Assembly: GCA_023439545.1 (NCBI GenBank)
Contig: JAEXNT010000068.1
Coordinates: forward strand, 1 to 47,518
DNA from: Bacillota bacterium
GTDB lineage: Bacteria > Bacillota > Clostridia > Acetivibrionales > DTU013
Direction: 5' to 3'
DNA: 47,518 bases
Position 1 is the first letter of the stretch. Each line of letters begins with the position of its first letter. A program made the position numbers and the translations under genes. Below are positions 32,616-41,597 of this stretch, in pieces. The notes beneath the pieces are model-generated. The model was not told the DNA's origin, did not search any database, and saw only the letters and a list, made by a program, of their open reading frames with translations.

Positions 32616-35388
32616 AAAGACCTCCTTCTACCGCCGGAGCGTTGTACTGATTCAATTCGGCGGCCGCTTTCCTGACCGAAGCTTCGATGCTGTCACAGAC
32701 CGTGAATACGGCGATTCCTTTCAGGTTAAGCTGCCTTTCAGGCGCTTCTCCTATCCTCAGCGCAAGCACGGCGCTGCAGTCGGAAATCGATTCGATCATC
32801 CTCCCGATCCTGTCTTCGTCCGTATCACATTCTTCAATTCCGGCACAGTATTTATGAACCGGTCTTCTCTCCTTGAATAACACTTCGCCGTTGTCATATT
32901 CGTAAATATAGAATTCCGCCGCGTGGCCGAAATGCTGATCCACCATCATTCCACTTTTCGTCGCTACCGCCAGCCGAAGCACAGACGAACTTTTCGCACC
33001 GGATGCGGCCTGTCTCCCGAATTCGCAGGACCGGTCATCGCCCAGCGTGCCTACGGCATCCGCCCGGCACTGCCTGCAGTGATACATCTGCTTTAATATT
33101 TCTCCGCAGCTTTTCCTCATTTCCGTGAGCTCTTCCCCGCTGGCAGTCGGCAATTGCTCAAAGGCGCTCTTCTTAACCGGTATCATAGGCATGATGTTTG
33201 TCATTGAAGCGCCCAGTTCCTTGACCTTTCTTACGATTTCAGGGATATGGTTGTCGTTGATCCCCTTTATCATTACAATGTTCACCTTGCAGACAATCCC
33301 TTTGGAGGCTATGAGCCTGATCCCCGCAAGCTGGTTCGACATCAGAACCGCGGCGGCAGCCTCGCCGTAGTATAATAAACCCATGTAATCGACATATTTG
33401 TAGATCTTCGCTCCGATCTTCGGATCGATCGCGTTCACCGTGACCGTAACGTGGGAGACCCCATGAGAGACCAACTCTTCCGCATATTGCGGAAGCATCA
33501 GGCCATTAGTCGAAAGGCAGAAGGTTATATCAGTGTCGTGTTCCCTTATCATCTCCAGCGTCCTCTTCGTTTCGGCAAAATTGGCAAGCGCATCTCCTGG
33601 ACCTGCAATACCTACAACAGATAGATTTGCGACCTTCTTCCTGGCCTCCAGAAACTTCTGCAGCGCCTCTTCAGGTTTCAACACTTCTGCAGTGACCCCG
33701 GGTCTGCTTTCATTCGGGCAGTCATATTTCCTATGGCAGTAGTTACAGCTGATATTGCACTTGGGAGCAACAGGCAGATGCAGCCTGGCGTATTTATGCG
33801 CCTGACAGCTGAAGCAGGGATGTTCGGCCGTCTTCTCCGCGGCCGTCTTCTCCCCGGCAGTCTTTTCTGGAGCAGTCTTTGCTCTGGCTGGTATTATTTC
33901 TTTGGCGGATGCCTTTTCGTAAGCCTTTTCGTGAGACTCATCCGCTTTTCCCCCGTCCGGAGCCTTTTTCTCCGATTCTTCCCGGTTATTCGGCTCTTCC
34001 TTATTGTACGGCTCTCCCTTATAGTATTTACGGAACAATTCCTCCCGGAAGCCTGTCTCTTTGATATCGAGCATTGAATTCGCTATTTCATCGAGCAGCG
34101 TCAGCGCACCTTCATATCCCAGACTTTTAAGCCTCTGTCCTCCGACATGGTCATGCACTGGGAAGCCCCTCCTGACCAGCTTGACACCAAGCTTTTCCGC
34201 AATTCTTCGGCCATCCGAGTTTCCTATCAGCAGATTCACTCCGAGCTCCCGTGCGTTTTCTTCTATCGTTTGAAAATCCACATCATCAAGTATCTTATAG
34301 TCATCCATAAAATAAGTTTCCGCCAATCCCTGTATTTCTCCCGCCAGCGCCGGCTTAAAGCTTTCGCATTTTGTTCCTGTGGCCGCAATTACCGGAAGGA
34401 TCCCATTTTCCACGCAGAGCCTGACTGTACTGTATACGAAATCAGGCTCCCCATAAACGGCCGCCCTCGCTTCCGCACAATACTTGTGGGAATCGATCAT
34501 GGCGTCGATATAGCGGCCGCGTTCCAGCCTGAGCCTTTCAGGTATCCTTTTTCCCGATATCCTTTCAAGGACCTTCAGCAGATCATCCGAATCCCTTAAG
34601 CATACCGGAGGATTGCACCGTATATACGGAACGCCGTAGGTATCCTTAAGGTAACCCGCCACGGACTTTGCCTCTCCGGCAAATGATGTGAGCTCCAGCG
34701 TTATTCTCGCTCCTGCTGCCTTGCGGATTTCACGTATATCAGTGCCTCCGGCGGGAAGCCTCGAATAAGAGGACTGGTAAACCCCATCCAAATTTTCCGA
34801 CAGATCGGGCAAAAGGACATAATCCAGACCGAATTCCCCGAGAATCGCCTTCAGGCGCCTTGTGTCAGCCGGTGAGAGAAAGCCTGTGACAACATTTACC
34901 TTATTGTTCGGCTCAGTGTCCATAGGTACCGTCCTGACGATCTGGCTAAGAGCCTCCTGGAAACCTTCGAACTGGGTCCCTCCATATCCGGCGGAGGAGA
35001 TCGGGATAATGACGATATTACGGTATTGCGGGTAATTTTCGTAAAAACGGCCGATCATACTGCGGATGTCCTCTCCTATTGTCTCAGCCAGGCAAGTGGT
35101 TGCAACGCCGATCACTTCCGGAGCATAGACCTTGATCAGGTTCAGGAGTCCCTGGATCAGGTTCTTCTCGCCGCCGTATACGGCGCCCTCCTCCGTCAGG
35201 GAAGAGGAAGCGATGTCCACAGGCTCGTTGTAATGGGTGGCCATATGCCTGCGGATGTAGGTACTGCAGCCCTGGGAGCCATGAAGTATCGATACGCATT
35301 TTTTTATTCCATACAAGGCTGTCACAGCGCCCATTGGCATACACATTTTGCAGGGGTTGACATTCAAATTGACCAGGTTTCCCTTCAT
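32608..35388 (-). CDS. nifN-B: NifN-NifB fusion protein for FeMo-cofactor assembly
   Basis: 926 residues from the ATG at 35388 (GGAGG seven bases upstream, ATGA overlap with nifE). Residues 1-445 are NifN (NPCKMCMPMGA, HGSQGCSTY). About 460-520 is a highly charged Lys/Glu/Ala linker with repeats such as AxEKTA. NifB begins near 522 (HPCFSCQAHKYARLHLPVAPKC) with the radical SAM motif Cys544-x3-Cys548-x2-Cys551, followed by YDCPNESRPGVT. A NifX/NafY-like iron-molybdenum-cofactor domain occupies 802-926, preceded by CRQCRADAVGTLGDD. NifB makes the iron-sulfur-carbon precursor and NifEN matures it, so the fusion channels intermediates. Confidence 0.95.
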   Translation of the reverse strand: MKGNLVNLNVNPCKMCMPMGAVTALYGIKKCVSILHGSQGCSTYIRRHMATHYNEPVDIASSSLTEEGAVYGGEKNLIQGLLNLIKVYAPEVIGVATTCLAETIGEDIRSMIGRFYENYPQYRNIVIIPISSAGYGGTQFEGFQEALSQIVRTVPMDTEPNNKVNVVTGFLSPADTRRLKAILGEFGLDYVLLPDLSENLDGVYQSSYSRLPAGGTDIREIRKAAGARITLELTSFAGEAKSVAGYLKDTYGVPYIRCNPPVCLRDSDDLLKVLERISGKRIPERLRLERGRYIDAMIDSHKYCAEARAAVYGEPDFVYSTVRLCVENGILPVIAATGTKCESFKPALAGEIQGLAETYFMDDYKILDDVDFQTIEENARELGVNLLIGNSDGRRIAEKLGVKLVRRGFPVHDHVGGQRLKSLGYEGALTLLDEIANSMLDIKETGFREELFRKYYKGEPYNKEEPNNREESEKKAPDGGKADESHEKAYEKASAKEIIPARAKTAPEKTAGEKTAAEKTAEHPCFSCQAHKYARLHLPVAPKCNISCNYCHRKYDCPNESRPGVTAEVLKPEEALQKFLEARKKVANLSVVGIAGPGDALANFAETKRTLEMIREHDTDITFCLSTNGLMLPQYAEELVSHGVSHVTVTVNAIDPKIGAKIYKYVDYMGLLYYGEAAAAVLMSNQLAGIRLIASKGIVCKVNIVMIKGINDNHIPEIVRKVKELGASMTNIMPMIPVKKSAFEQLPTASGEELTEMRKSCGEILKQMYHCRQCRADAVGTLGDDRSCEFGRQAASGAKSSSVLRLAVATKSGMMVDQHFGHAAEFYIYEYDNGEVLFKERRPVHKYCAGIEECDTDEDRIGRMIESISDCSAVLALRIGEAPERQLNLKGIAVFTVCDSIEASVRKAAAELNQYNAPAVEGGLYD

Positions 35389-36734
35389 AATGCCGCCTCC
35401 TTCTTGATGTATTTCCATACCGGATGATTCACGCTGCGATTTATTTCCTCAACAAAATTGACTACTCCGTCAAAGCCGCACAACGGGCGTTTTCTCTCAT
35501 GATTATGATCACAGAAGGCAACGCCGAGCTTATAGGCCAGCGGTCGTTCCTTTACTCCCCCTACCAGGATGTCTGCGTGCTTTTCCCGGATGAATTTCTC
35601 CAGCTCCGCCGGATTCGCGTCATCCAGTATCACGGTATTATCCCCGACCAGACTCGTTATGATCTCGTAGTCTTCCTTTTTTCCAGTCTGTGTTCCGACA
35701 ACCACGGACTCGATACCAAGTGAGCGGAACTGTTTGATCAGCGAGATGGCCTTAAAGCCACCACCTACATAGATAGCAGCTTTTTTGCCCTCTAAATTCC
35801 TGCGGTATTTCTGAAGGAATGGCTCCAGCCGGGAAGTCTCTCCCTCGCATAAGGCGACCGCCCTCTGCTTCGCCTGCTCATCCCCCAGGGCTTCGGCGAT
35901 CCTGACGAGAGAGTTCAGGGTATCCTCTATCCCATAGAAGCTAATTTTGATAAACGGGATCCCAAACTCTTCCTCCATCAGGTTCGCCAGATAGATACTG
36001 GAGCCGGCGCACTGAACCACATTCAGTTCTGCAGCCGGGGCTTCGATTAGCGTATCGTAACAGGAATCGCCGGTAAGCGTCGAGATCACCGGTATTCCCA
36101 TTGTCTTCAAATAATCCTTCACGATCCATAGTTCACCTGCAAGATTGAAGTCTCCGAGAATATTGATGCCTCTCCTCTTTGTCTGCTTATGCGGTGAGAT
36201 CAGCTCCAGGATAGCGTCGCAAGCCAGTTTGTAACCTGTCGATTTATTGCCCGAGAAACCCGGCGATTTCACCGGTATCACACGTATTCCATGCTTCGCA
36301 GACATCGCCCTGCATACCGCCTCCACATCGTCTCCTATCACTCCGACGATGCAGGTGGCATAAACGAATATCAGCTTCGGATGATGCTTCTCCACAATTT
36401 CTTCTATTGCCGAGCTCAGTTTCTTTTCACCGCCGAAAATTACATCCCTTTCCTCAAGATCAGTGGAGAAGCTGTTGCGGTAAAGCTCCGACCCGCTGCT
36501 CAGACTTCCCCGTATATCCCAGGTATAGCTGGCGCAGCCGATCGGCCCGTGTACGATATGAAATGCATCCGTTATGGGATTCAACACCACACGAGCGCCG
36601 CAGTATGCGCAAGCTCTCTGGCTCACCGCGCCGGAGACGCTGTTGCTGTCGCATCTGATTCCGCTGCCGCTGCAGCCTTTCTGTTTCAGTAAAATGAAGT
36701 CCTGTCTTGCTTCCAAAACACTTGTGCTCTCCAT
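35385..36734 (-). CDS. nifE: FeMo-cofactor assembly scaffold NifE
   Basis: 449 residues from the ATG at 36734 (AAGGAAG eight bases upstream; an in-frame GTG at 36743 is the alternative). The NifD-like fold shows RACAYCGARVVLNPITDAFHIVHGPIGCASYTW, FSTDLEERDVIFGGEKKL, and ATCIVGVIGDDVEAV, with the P-cluster-type cysteines. With NifN it forms the scaffold on which the NifB product is matured before delivery to NifDK. The stop overlaps the nifN-B ATG (ATGA). Confidence 0.95.
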   Translation of the reverse strand: MESTSVLEARQDFILLKQKGCSGSGIRCDSNSVSGAVSQRACAYCGARVVLNPITDAFHIVHGPIGCASYTWDIRGSLSSGSELYRNSFSTDLEERDVIFGGEKKLSSAIEEIVEKHHPKLIFVYATCIVGVIGDDVEAVCRAMSAKHGIRVIPVKSPGFSGNKSTGYKLACDAILELISPHKQTKRRGINILGDFNLAGELWIVKDYLKTMGIPVISTLTGDSCYDTLIEAPAAELNVVQCAGSSIYLANLMEEEFGIPFIKISFYGIEDTLNSLVRIAEALGDEQAKQRAVALCEGETSRLEPFLQKYRRNLEGKKAAIYVGGGFKAISLIKQFRSLGIESVVVGTQTGKKEDYEIITSLVGDNTVILDDANPAELEKFIREKHADILVGGVKERPLAYKLGVAFCDHNHERKRPLCGFDGVVNFVEEINRSVNHPVWKYIKKEAAL

Positions 36735-36783
36735 ATGACACACTTCCTTATATGTCTGAACTATGATTTCACAGCCGTCATTA

Positions 36784-38148
36784 TCACATTACCATCTCAA
36801 AGTCCTCTTCCGTGGCATCGCTGTCCTGCCTGTCCAGAAGTGTATTTGTGATCAGTTCGGCCAGTCTCATGCCGCCCTTGTAACCGACGAGGGGCATATA
36901 CGAATGGATATAGCGGTCGATGATCGGAAAGCCTGCTCTCACAAACGGGATATTTTCCGACCTGGCGATGTATTTTCCGTGAGTACCGCCTATCAGCAGA
37001 TCCACCCCCTCCTCCTTGATCCATTGGTGCAGCTCGAACAGATCTCCCGACGACTTGGCCCTGCCGCCTTCGATGCCAAACTTCATAAAAAGGTCTTCAG
37101 CCTCCCGCACGAAGCTATCGCCGGGAGTGCCGGTCACCAGGTATTTCGGTATCATGCCCATCTCCAGGGTAAATTCGGCCAGGCTTAAAACAGTGTCCGG
37201 ATCGCCGAATATGGCGACCTTTTTGTTATAGGTATACGGGTGTATGTCGATCAGAATATCCACGAGCTGACCGCGTTCCTCCTCCAATTCATATGGCACG
37301 CTGTTTTTCGAGAAACTGTGCAGCGCCATGATATAATCGTCCGTTCTGCCGATTCCAATCGGAAGAGCCAGTAGTTTATAAGGGACCTGACATTTCTTCA
37401 ATAGCGTTTCAGCCGGAGCCTCGCTCGTGGTTCTCCCGATCGCCAGGGTCAGACTGGAAGCACCCAGTCTGATGATCTCCTCCACTGTCGTACCGCCTTT
37501 GGGATACAGGCTGAACTTGCCGGTCATCGGACTATCCATTACGCCGCTCGTATCAGGCAGCATCGTATAGGAAATACCCATCATTTCCGTTATTCTCTTC
37601 ATTTCTCTCATATCCCCCGGATTTACGAAACCCGGAAGTATCGCAAGCCTGCCGTTTTTCTTAGCCGAAGGAGAGGACAAGTAACTGATGAAGCCCGCCA
37701 CCATGTTGCTGAAGCCTGTGATATGCGAGCCTTTATAGCTCGGCGTATTGGCATGGACCATGTACCTTCCCTCCGGGATGTCGATATCCTGGATAATCGC
37801 GTTCAGGTCGTCGCCTATGGTCTCGGAAAGACAGGTGGTATGAACTGCTATGATCCTCGGGTTATAGATGTCGAATATGTTTTTGGCAGCTGTCTTCAGG
37901 TTCGCACCTCCGCCGAAGACGGAAGCGCCTTCTGTAAAGGAGCTTGAAGACGCCATTGCAGGATCCTTGAAATGCCTGGTCAAAAACATCCTGTGAAACG
38001 CGCAGCAGCCCTGTGAACCATGGCTGTGCGGCATGCATTCGTGCACGCCGATCGCCGCATACATTGCTCCTACCGGCTGGCAGGTCTTGGCCGGATTTAT
38101 CCTGAGAGCGCTTCGGTCGTAGGCTTCTTTCCTCGTGTAATCTAACAT
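36784..38148 (-). CDS. nifK: Nitrogenase MoFe protein beta chain
   Basis: 454 residues, shorter at the N-terminus than the Azotobacter protein, as in Clostridia. P-cluster cysteines are at KTCQPVGAMYAAIG, HGSQGCCAF and TTCLSETIGDD. It pairs with NifD as the alpha2-beta2 MoFe protein. Its ATG overlaps the nifD stop by seven bases, with the ribosome site GGGAGGTG inside the nifD end, ensuring 1:1 synthesis. Confidence 0.97.
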   Translation of the reverse strand: MLDYTRKEAYDRSALRINPAKTCQPVGAMYAAIGVHECMPHSHGSQGCCAFHRMFLTRHFKDPAMASSSSFTEGASVFGGGANLKTAAKNIFDIYNPRIIAVHTTCLSETIGDDLNAIIQDIDIPEGRYMVHANTPSYKGSHITGFSNMVAGFISYLSSPSAKKNGRLAILPGFVNPGDMREMKRITEMMGISYTMLPDTSGVMDSPMTGKFSLYPKGGTTVEEIIRLGASSLTLAIGRTTSEAPAETLLKKCQVPYKLLALPIGIGRTDDYIMALHSFSKNSVPYELEEERGQLVDILIDIHPYTYNKKVAIFGDPDTVLSLAEFTLEMGMIPKYLVTGTPGDSFVREAEDLFMKFGIEGGRAKSSGDLFELHQWIKEEGVDLLIGGTHGKYIARSENIPFVRAGFPIIDRYIHSYMPLVGYKGGMRLAELITNTLLDRQDSDATEEDFEMVM

Positions 38149-39740
38149 GCCGCTTCACCTCCCAAAGTACCCTCGATACTCGGCGCCAGTTTCCACGGCG
38201 CCTTGACATAGCTCCAGGCCGGAGCGTAAATCCCCATCGTGATGTCCCTCGCGAAGTTCACCGCCCCGCGGAAGCAGGAATACGGGCCGCTGTAATCGTA
38301 GGAATGCAGCTGCCTTGACAGGACGCCGCTTTTCTGCGCCACGAATTTATCCTTGATCCCCGAAAAAAATATGTCAGGCTTCAAAAGCTTCAGAAATTCT
38401 TCCGTTTCATAATGATTCAGGTCATCCACCATATAAGTGCCGTCCTTCATGTCCTTTACCATGCCGCCGTAATAATCGAGAAGCTTCTCCTCCTTTAGTT
38501 TTCTCAGATCCTCCTCCGACAAATAAACGTGGAATTTCTCCTGGTCAGGCTCGACTGTGATCGATTCGATGTTTTTGCTGTCAGCGTCGGTTTTGATGAA
38601 AGGAAGCACTTCCCTTCCCTCGTATTCCTCCCTGTGACCGAATTCATATCCCGCAAGTACGGTATGAACGCCCAGATCATTCAACAGATACTGGTAATGA
38701 TGCGCCCTGGAGCCGCCTACATATATGGCGGCGGTTTTTCCCTTCAGCCTGCTCCTGTAATAATCCATATCCTCCCGGACCAGCTCCAGTTCGTCTGCGA
38801 TTACAGCTTCGGTTCTGGCTGTCAGCTCCGGGTCATTGAAGTATTTTGCGATATTCCTCAAGGATTCCATGGTACCGTTTACGCCTATGAAATTGACCTT
38901 CATCCACGGAATACCGTATTTTGATTCGATCAGATCTGCGATATAGTTGATGGAACGATGGCACTGCACCAGACTCAAATTTGCCTTGTGGGCGTTTTTT
39001 ATATCGTCGATGCTGCTGTCCCCCGTAAAGGTGGAGATTATCTCGTACCCGATCCGCTTCAGCAGGCGCTCCGTCTCCCACCCATCGCCGCCGATGTTGT
39101 ATTCGCCGAGAATATTGATCGCAAATTTGTTTGTAATCTCCCTGTCTCCCTCGCCGATAACATATTTCACAAGCTGGTTGTTTGCGATATGATGTCCCGC
39201 GGACTGGCTGACGCCCTTATAGCCCTCGCAGCTGAAAGCGATGCATTTTATTTTGTATTCCTTCTCGGCCCATTTCGCAACGGCATGGATGTCGTCGCCT
39301 ATGAGGCCTACGGGGCAGGTAGAGCAGATCATGACCGTTGATGGCTGGAACAGGTCCATAGCCTCTTCGATCGCTTTCCTCAGCTTTTTCTCACCGCCGA
39401 ATACGATATCCGGTTCCTGCAGATCTGTGGAGAAGCAGTACTGGAGGTAATTTGCCACGCCCTCCTCCTTCTTCGCCTTGTGGCGCCTGGTTCCCCAGGA
39501 ATAATACGCGCAGCCGACCGGTCCGTGAACGATGATGAATGCATCCTTTATAGGTCCGAGCACCACGCCCTTGCAGCCTGCAAAGCAGCAGCCCCTCTGC
39601 GTTATGATTCCTGGAAGGGTCCGGACATTGGCGGCAATTTCGTTATTGTTGTCGTTATTATTAACGCTAACCATATGCTCTTTACGGTTTTTGTAGACCC
39701 TTGAACTGTATTGGTCCAAAACCTTGTTCATTATATTCAT
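38142..39740 (-). CDS. nifD: Nitrogenase MoFe protein alpha chain
   Basis: 532 residues from the ATG at 39740 (GGAG six bases upstream). P-cluster ligands are Cys51, Cys77 and Cys142 (RGCCFAGCKGV, HGPVGCAYYSW, STCPVGLIGDD); FeMo-cofactor ligands are Cys260 (LVQCHRSINYIADL) and the histidine in RQLHSYDYSGPY near residue 479; the pair GHHIANNQ carries the proton-relay histidine. An insertion of about 50 residues between the last third's sheet elements (TDADSKNIES through KEEKLLDYYGG) is the clostridial type. A small hairpin GCCGC/GCGGC precedes the ribosome site in the 69-base gap after nifI2. Confidence 0.97.
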   Translation of the reverse strand: MNIMNKVLDQYSSRVYKNRKEHMVSVNNNDNNNEIAANVRTLPGIITQRGCCFAGCKGVVLGPIKDAFIIVHGPVGCAYYSWGTRRHKAKKEEGVANYLQYCFSTDLQEPDIVFGGEKKLRKAIEEAMDLFQPSTVMICSTCPVGLIGDDIHAVAKWAEKEYKIKCIAFSCEGYKGVSQSAGHHIANNQLVKYVIGEGDREITNKFAINILGEYNIGGDGWETERLLKRIGYEIISTFTGDSSIDDIKNAHKANLSLVQCHRSINYIADLIESKYGIPWMKVNFIGVNGTMESLRNIAKYFNDPELTARTEAVIADELELVREDMDYYRSRLKGKTAAIYVGGSRAHHYQYLLNDLGVHTVLAGYEFGHREEYEGREVLPFIKTDADSKNIESITVEPDQEKFHVYLSEEDLRKLKEEKLLDYYGGMVKDMKDGTYMVDDLNHYETEEFLKLLKPDIFFSGIKDKFVAQKSGVLSRQLHSYDYSGPYSCFRGAVNFARDITMGIYAPAWSYVKAPWKLAPSIEGTLGGEAAC

Positions 39741-39809
39741 ATCTGGCTCCATTCCGCCGCCTTGCAGCGGCATTGTCATTCAGCCTTTCAAATGCGAATC
39801 AGCCGATCT

Positions 39810-40190
39810 TTAATATGCTTCAGTGGTCAATTCTCCGTCGCGTACCCTGAAGTTCTCGCAAATAGGAAGAATAAATATCTTGCCGTCTCCCGGATTCCCC
39901 GAGGAGTTGGCCTCCATGATGCTTTCCACGACAGCGTCGGTCTCCCTGTCTTCCACGATGATGGAAAACATCCTTTTCGGTATCATCCTGTCCATCTCGG
40001 AAAGATATTCTCCCTGCGCCGCCGGTACCTCCCCGGATTCCACAATTGTCCTCAGCATGCTCATATCAATGAGCTTTTTCCCCCTGCCGAGCACCTTCCT
40101 GCAGTTAAAGGCGGGAAACCCCGCTTGTGCGAGCGCTTCCTTCGTTATATTGACCTTGTTCTGCCTGACGATCGCAATAATTTCCTTCAT
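39810..40190 (-). CDS. nifI2: Nitrogen-sensing PII-like protein NifI2
   Basis: 126 residues with AGGAGGG six bases before the ATG. PII fold: KEIIAIVRQNKVNITKEALAQAGFPAF at the start, GRGKK turn, and VESIMEANSSGNPGDGKIFILP as the C-terminal ligand site; a long T-loop insert (AAQGEYLSEMDRMIPKR) is the NifI2 type. NifI1-NifI2 complexes bind 2-oxoglutarate and ATP/ADP and switch off nitrogenase reversibly by contacting NifDK. Position between nifH and nifD is diagnostic. Confidence 0.93.
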   Translation of the reverse strand: MKEIIAIVRQNKVNITKEALAQAGFPAFNCRKVLGRGKKLIDMSMLRTIVESGEVPAAQGEYLSEMDRMIPKRMFSIIVEDRETDAVVESIMEANSSGNPGDGKIFILPICENFRVRDGELTTEAY

Positions 40191-40201
40191 AGTCAGCCCT
40201 C

Positions 40202-40528
40202 CTACAAGCCCTTTTTCCTGGAACTGATCGTATAAGCCTCTTCAACAGGACTGACAAATATCCTGCCGTCTCCGAAATGCCCTTCCTCACCTGTCCTGGC
40301 GTATTTCATTATGATTTTCACAATGTCATCCTTATCCTTGTCATCAACAACCATTAGGAGCATTTCCTTGGGAATTTCGTCATAGTAAATTTCACCGACC
40401 TTGACGCCCTTCTGCTTGCCGCGTCCGTATACATCCATTTTTGTCACCGCCGGAAATCCGGCCGACAACAGCTCTGACAATACGATCCCTACCTTCTCAG
40501 GGCGAATGATCGCTCTAACCATTAACAT
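40202..40528 (-). CDS. nifI1: Nitrogen-sensing PII-like protein NifI1
   Basis: 108 residues from the ATG at 40528 (GGAGGTG five bases upstream). PII fold: VRAIIRPEKVGIVLSELLSAGFPAVTKMDVYGRGKQKG and GHFGDGRIFVSPVEEAYTISS are the ligand-binding elements; the T-loop is shorter than in GlnK and lacks the usual uridylylation tyrosine context. It acts with NifI2 as a 2-oxoglutarate sensor. Lies 24 bases after nifH. Confidence 0.93.
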   Translation of the reverse strand: MLMVRAIIRPEKVGIVLSELLSAGFPAVTKMDVYGRGKQKGVKVGEIYYDEIPKEMLLMVVDDKDKDDIVKIIMKYARTGEEGHFGDGRIFVSPVEEAYTISSRKKGL

Positions 40529-40552
40529 AAGCACACCTCCAAAATTCAATAA

Positions 40553-41374
40553 TCACACATCGAGAATCCCGTGTTCCATTAAAAGCTCTTCCAACCGTTC
40601 CTGCTTCATCGGTTCAGGAATTACGAACATGTCGTTTCCGTCGATCTTCCGGGCCAATTCGCGGTATTCCTCGGCCTGATTAGCCCCGGGATCATAGTCG
40701 ATCACCGTCTTCTTGTTTATTTCCGCCCTCTGGACCATGTTGTCCCTGGGCACAAAATGTATCATTTGCGAGCCCAGTTCTTTCGCAAAGGCCGATACAA
40801 GCTCCGACTCGCCATCTACCTTTCTGGAATTGCAGATGATGCCTCCGAGCCTTACCCCGCCTGTACTGGCATATTTCCGGATGCCCTTCGAAATATTGTT
40901 CGCCGCGTACAGCGCCATCATCTCGCCTGAAGCGACGATATAGATCTCCTGGGCCTTGCCCTCGCGGATCGGCATTGCGAATCCGCCGCACACGACGTCG
41001 CCAAGCACATCATAGAACACATAATCCAGATCGCCGGTGTAGGCTCCCAGCTGCTCCAGCAGGTTGATCGAGGTTATGATCCCTCGTCCCGCACAGCCTA
41101 CGCCGGGTTCAGGTCCTCCGGATTCTACGCATCGTATTTTGGCAAAGCCGCGTTTCATGATGAATTCGAGGTCGATATCCTCTCCTTCCTCTCTCAAGGT
41201 ATCCAGTACCGTTTTCTGTGCCAGACCGCCAAGGATCAATCTTGTGGAATCCGCCTTGGGATCGCATCCGACGATCATGATATTCTTGCCCATCTCTCCC
41301 AGTCCCGCCGTAAGGTTCTGCGTCGTGGTGGACTTACCAATACCGCCTTTTCCGTAAATAGCAACCTGTCTCAT
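40553..41374 (-). CDS. nifH: Nitrogenase iron protein
   Basis: 273 residues, the Mo-nitrogenase reductase dimer. P-loop GKGGIGKS at 8-15, switch regions DPKADST and DVLGDVVCGGFAMPIR, and [4Fe-4S] ligands Cys94 (GPEPGVGCAGRG) and Cys129. Arg97 is the position modified by ADP-ribosylation in other diazotrophs. First gene of the nif transcript, with AAGGAGG upstream and a promoter and terminator-like leader ahead of it. Confidence 0.98.
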   Translation of the reverse strand: MRQVAIYGKGGIGKSTTTQNLTAGLGEMGKNIMIVGCDPKADSTRLILGGLAQKTVLDTLREEGEDIDLEFIMKRGFAKIRCVESGGPEPGVGCAGRGIITSINLLEQLGAYTGDLDYVFYDVLGDVVCGGFAMPIREGKAQEIYIVASGEMMALYAANNISKGIRKYASTGGVRLGGIICNSRKVDGESELVSAFAKELGSQMIHFVPRDNMVQRAEINKKTVIDYDPGANQAEEYRELARKIDGNDMFVIPEPMKQERLEELLMEHGILDV

Positions 41375-41428
41375 AATAACTACCTCCTTTAGGAATCAGT
41401 TGTGCCAGCTGCCGTTACCAATAAAAAA

Positions 41429-41463
41429 AGACGCCATTACTTTCTGAAAAGTAACGACGTCTT
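41429..41463 (-). terminator. Terminator-like hairpin in the nifH leader
   Basis: On the minus strand AAGACG...TTACTTT pairs with AAAGTAA...CGTCTT, followed by seven T residues. It lies downstream of the nifH promoter and upstream of its start, so it either attenuates nif transcription or also ends modC readthrough. Confidence 0.65.
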
Positions 41464-41486
41464 CGTCTGGATATGGCTAAGACTTT

Positions 41487-41504
41487 ATGTTGCAATTCTA
41501 ACAT
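41487..41504 (-). promoter_or_regulatory. Motif shared with the modA leader (TGTyAGAATTG-ACAT)
   Basis: The minus-strand sequence ATGTTAGAATTGCAACAT is a dyad and contains the nifH -10 box (TAGAAT). It is followed by ACATAAA and GTCTTAG. The modA leader carries TGTCAGAATTGAATGACAT and then AGGC-GTCTTAG. Possible operator or conserved leader segment. Confidence 0.5.
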
Positions 41505-41523
41505 CTACAAATGTGTGTATCAA
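41495..41523 (-). promoter_or_regulatory. nifH promoter
   Basis: Minus strand -35 TTGATA (41518-41523), 17-base spacer, -10 TAGAAT (41495-41500). No NifA/sigma-54-type GG-N10-GC element was seen. Confidence 0.6.
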
Positions 41524-41597
41524 TGCATTGGATTGTCAAAATTTCCATATGTTTTAATGACATTTTTGAATATTTTACACTACGGCTATGTTACCGA

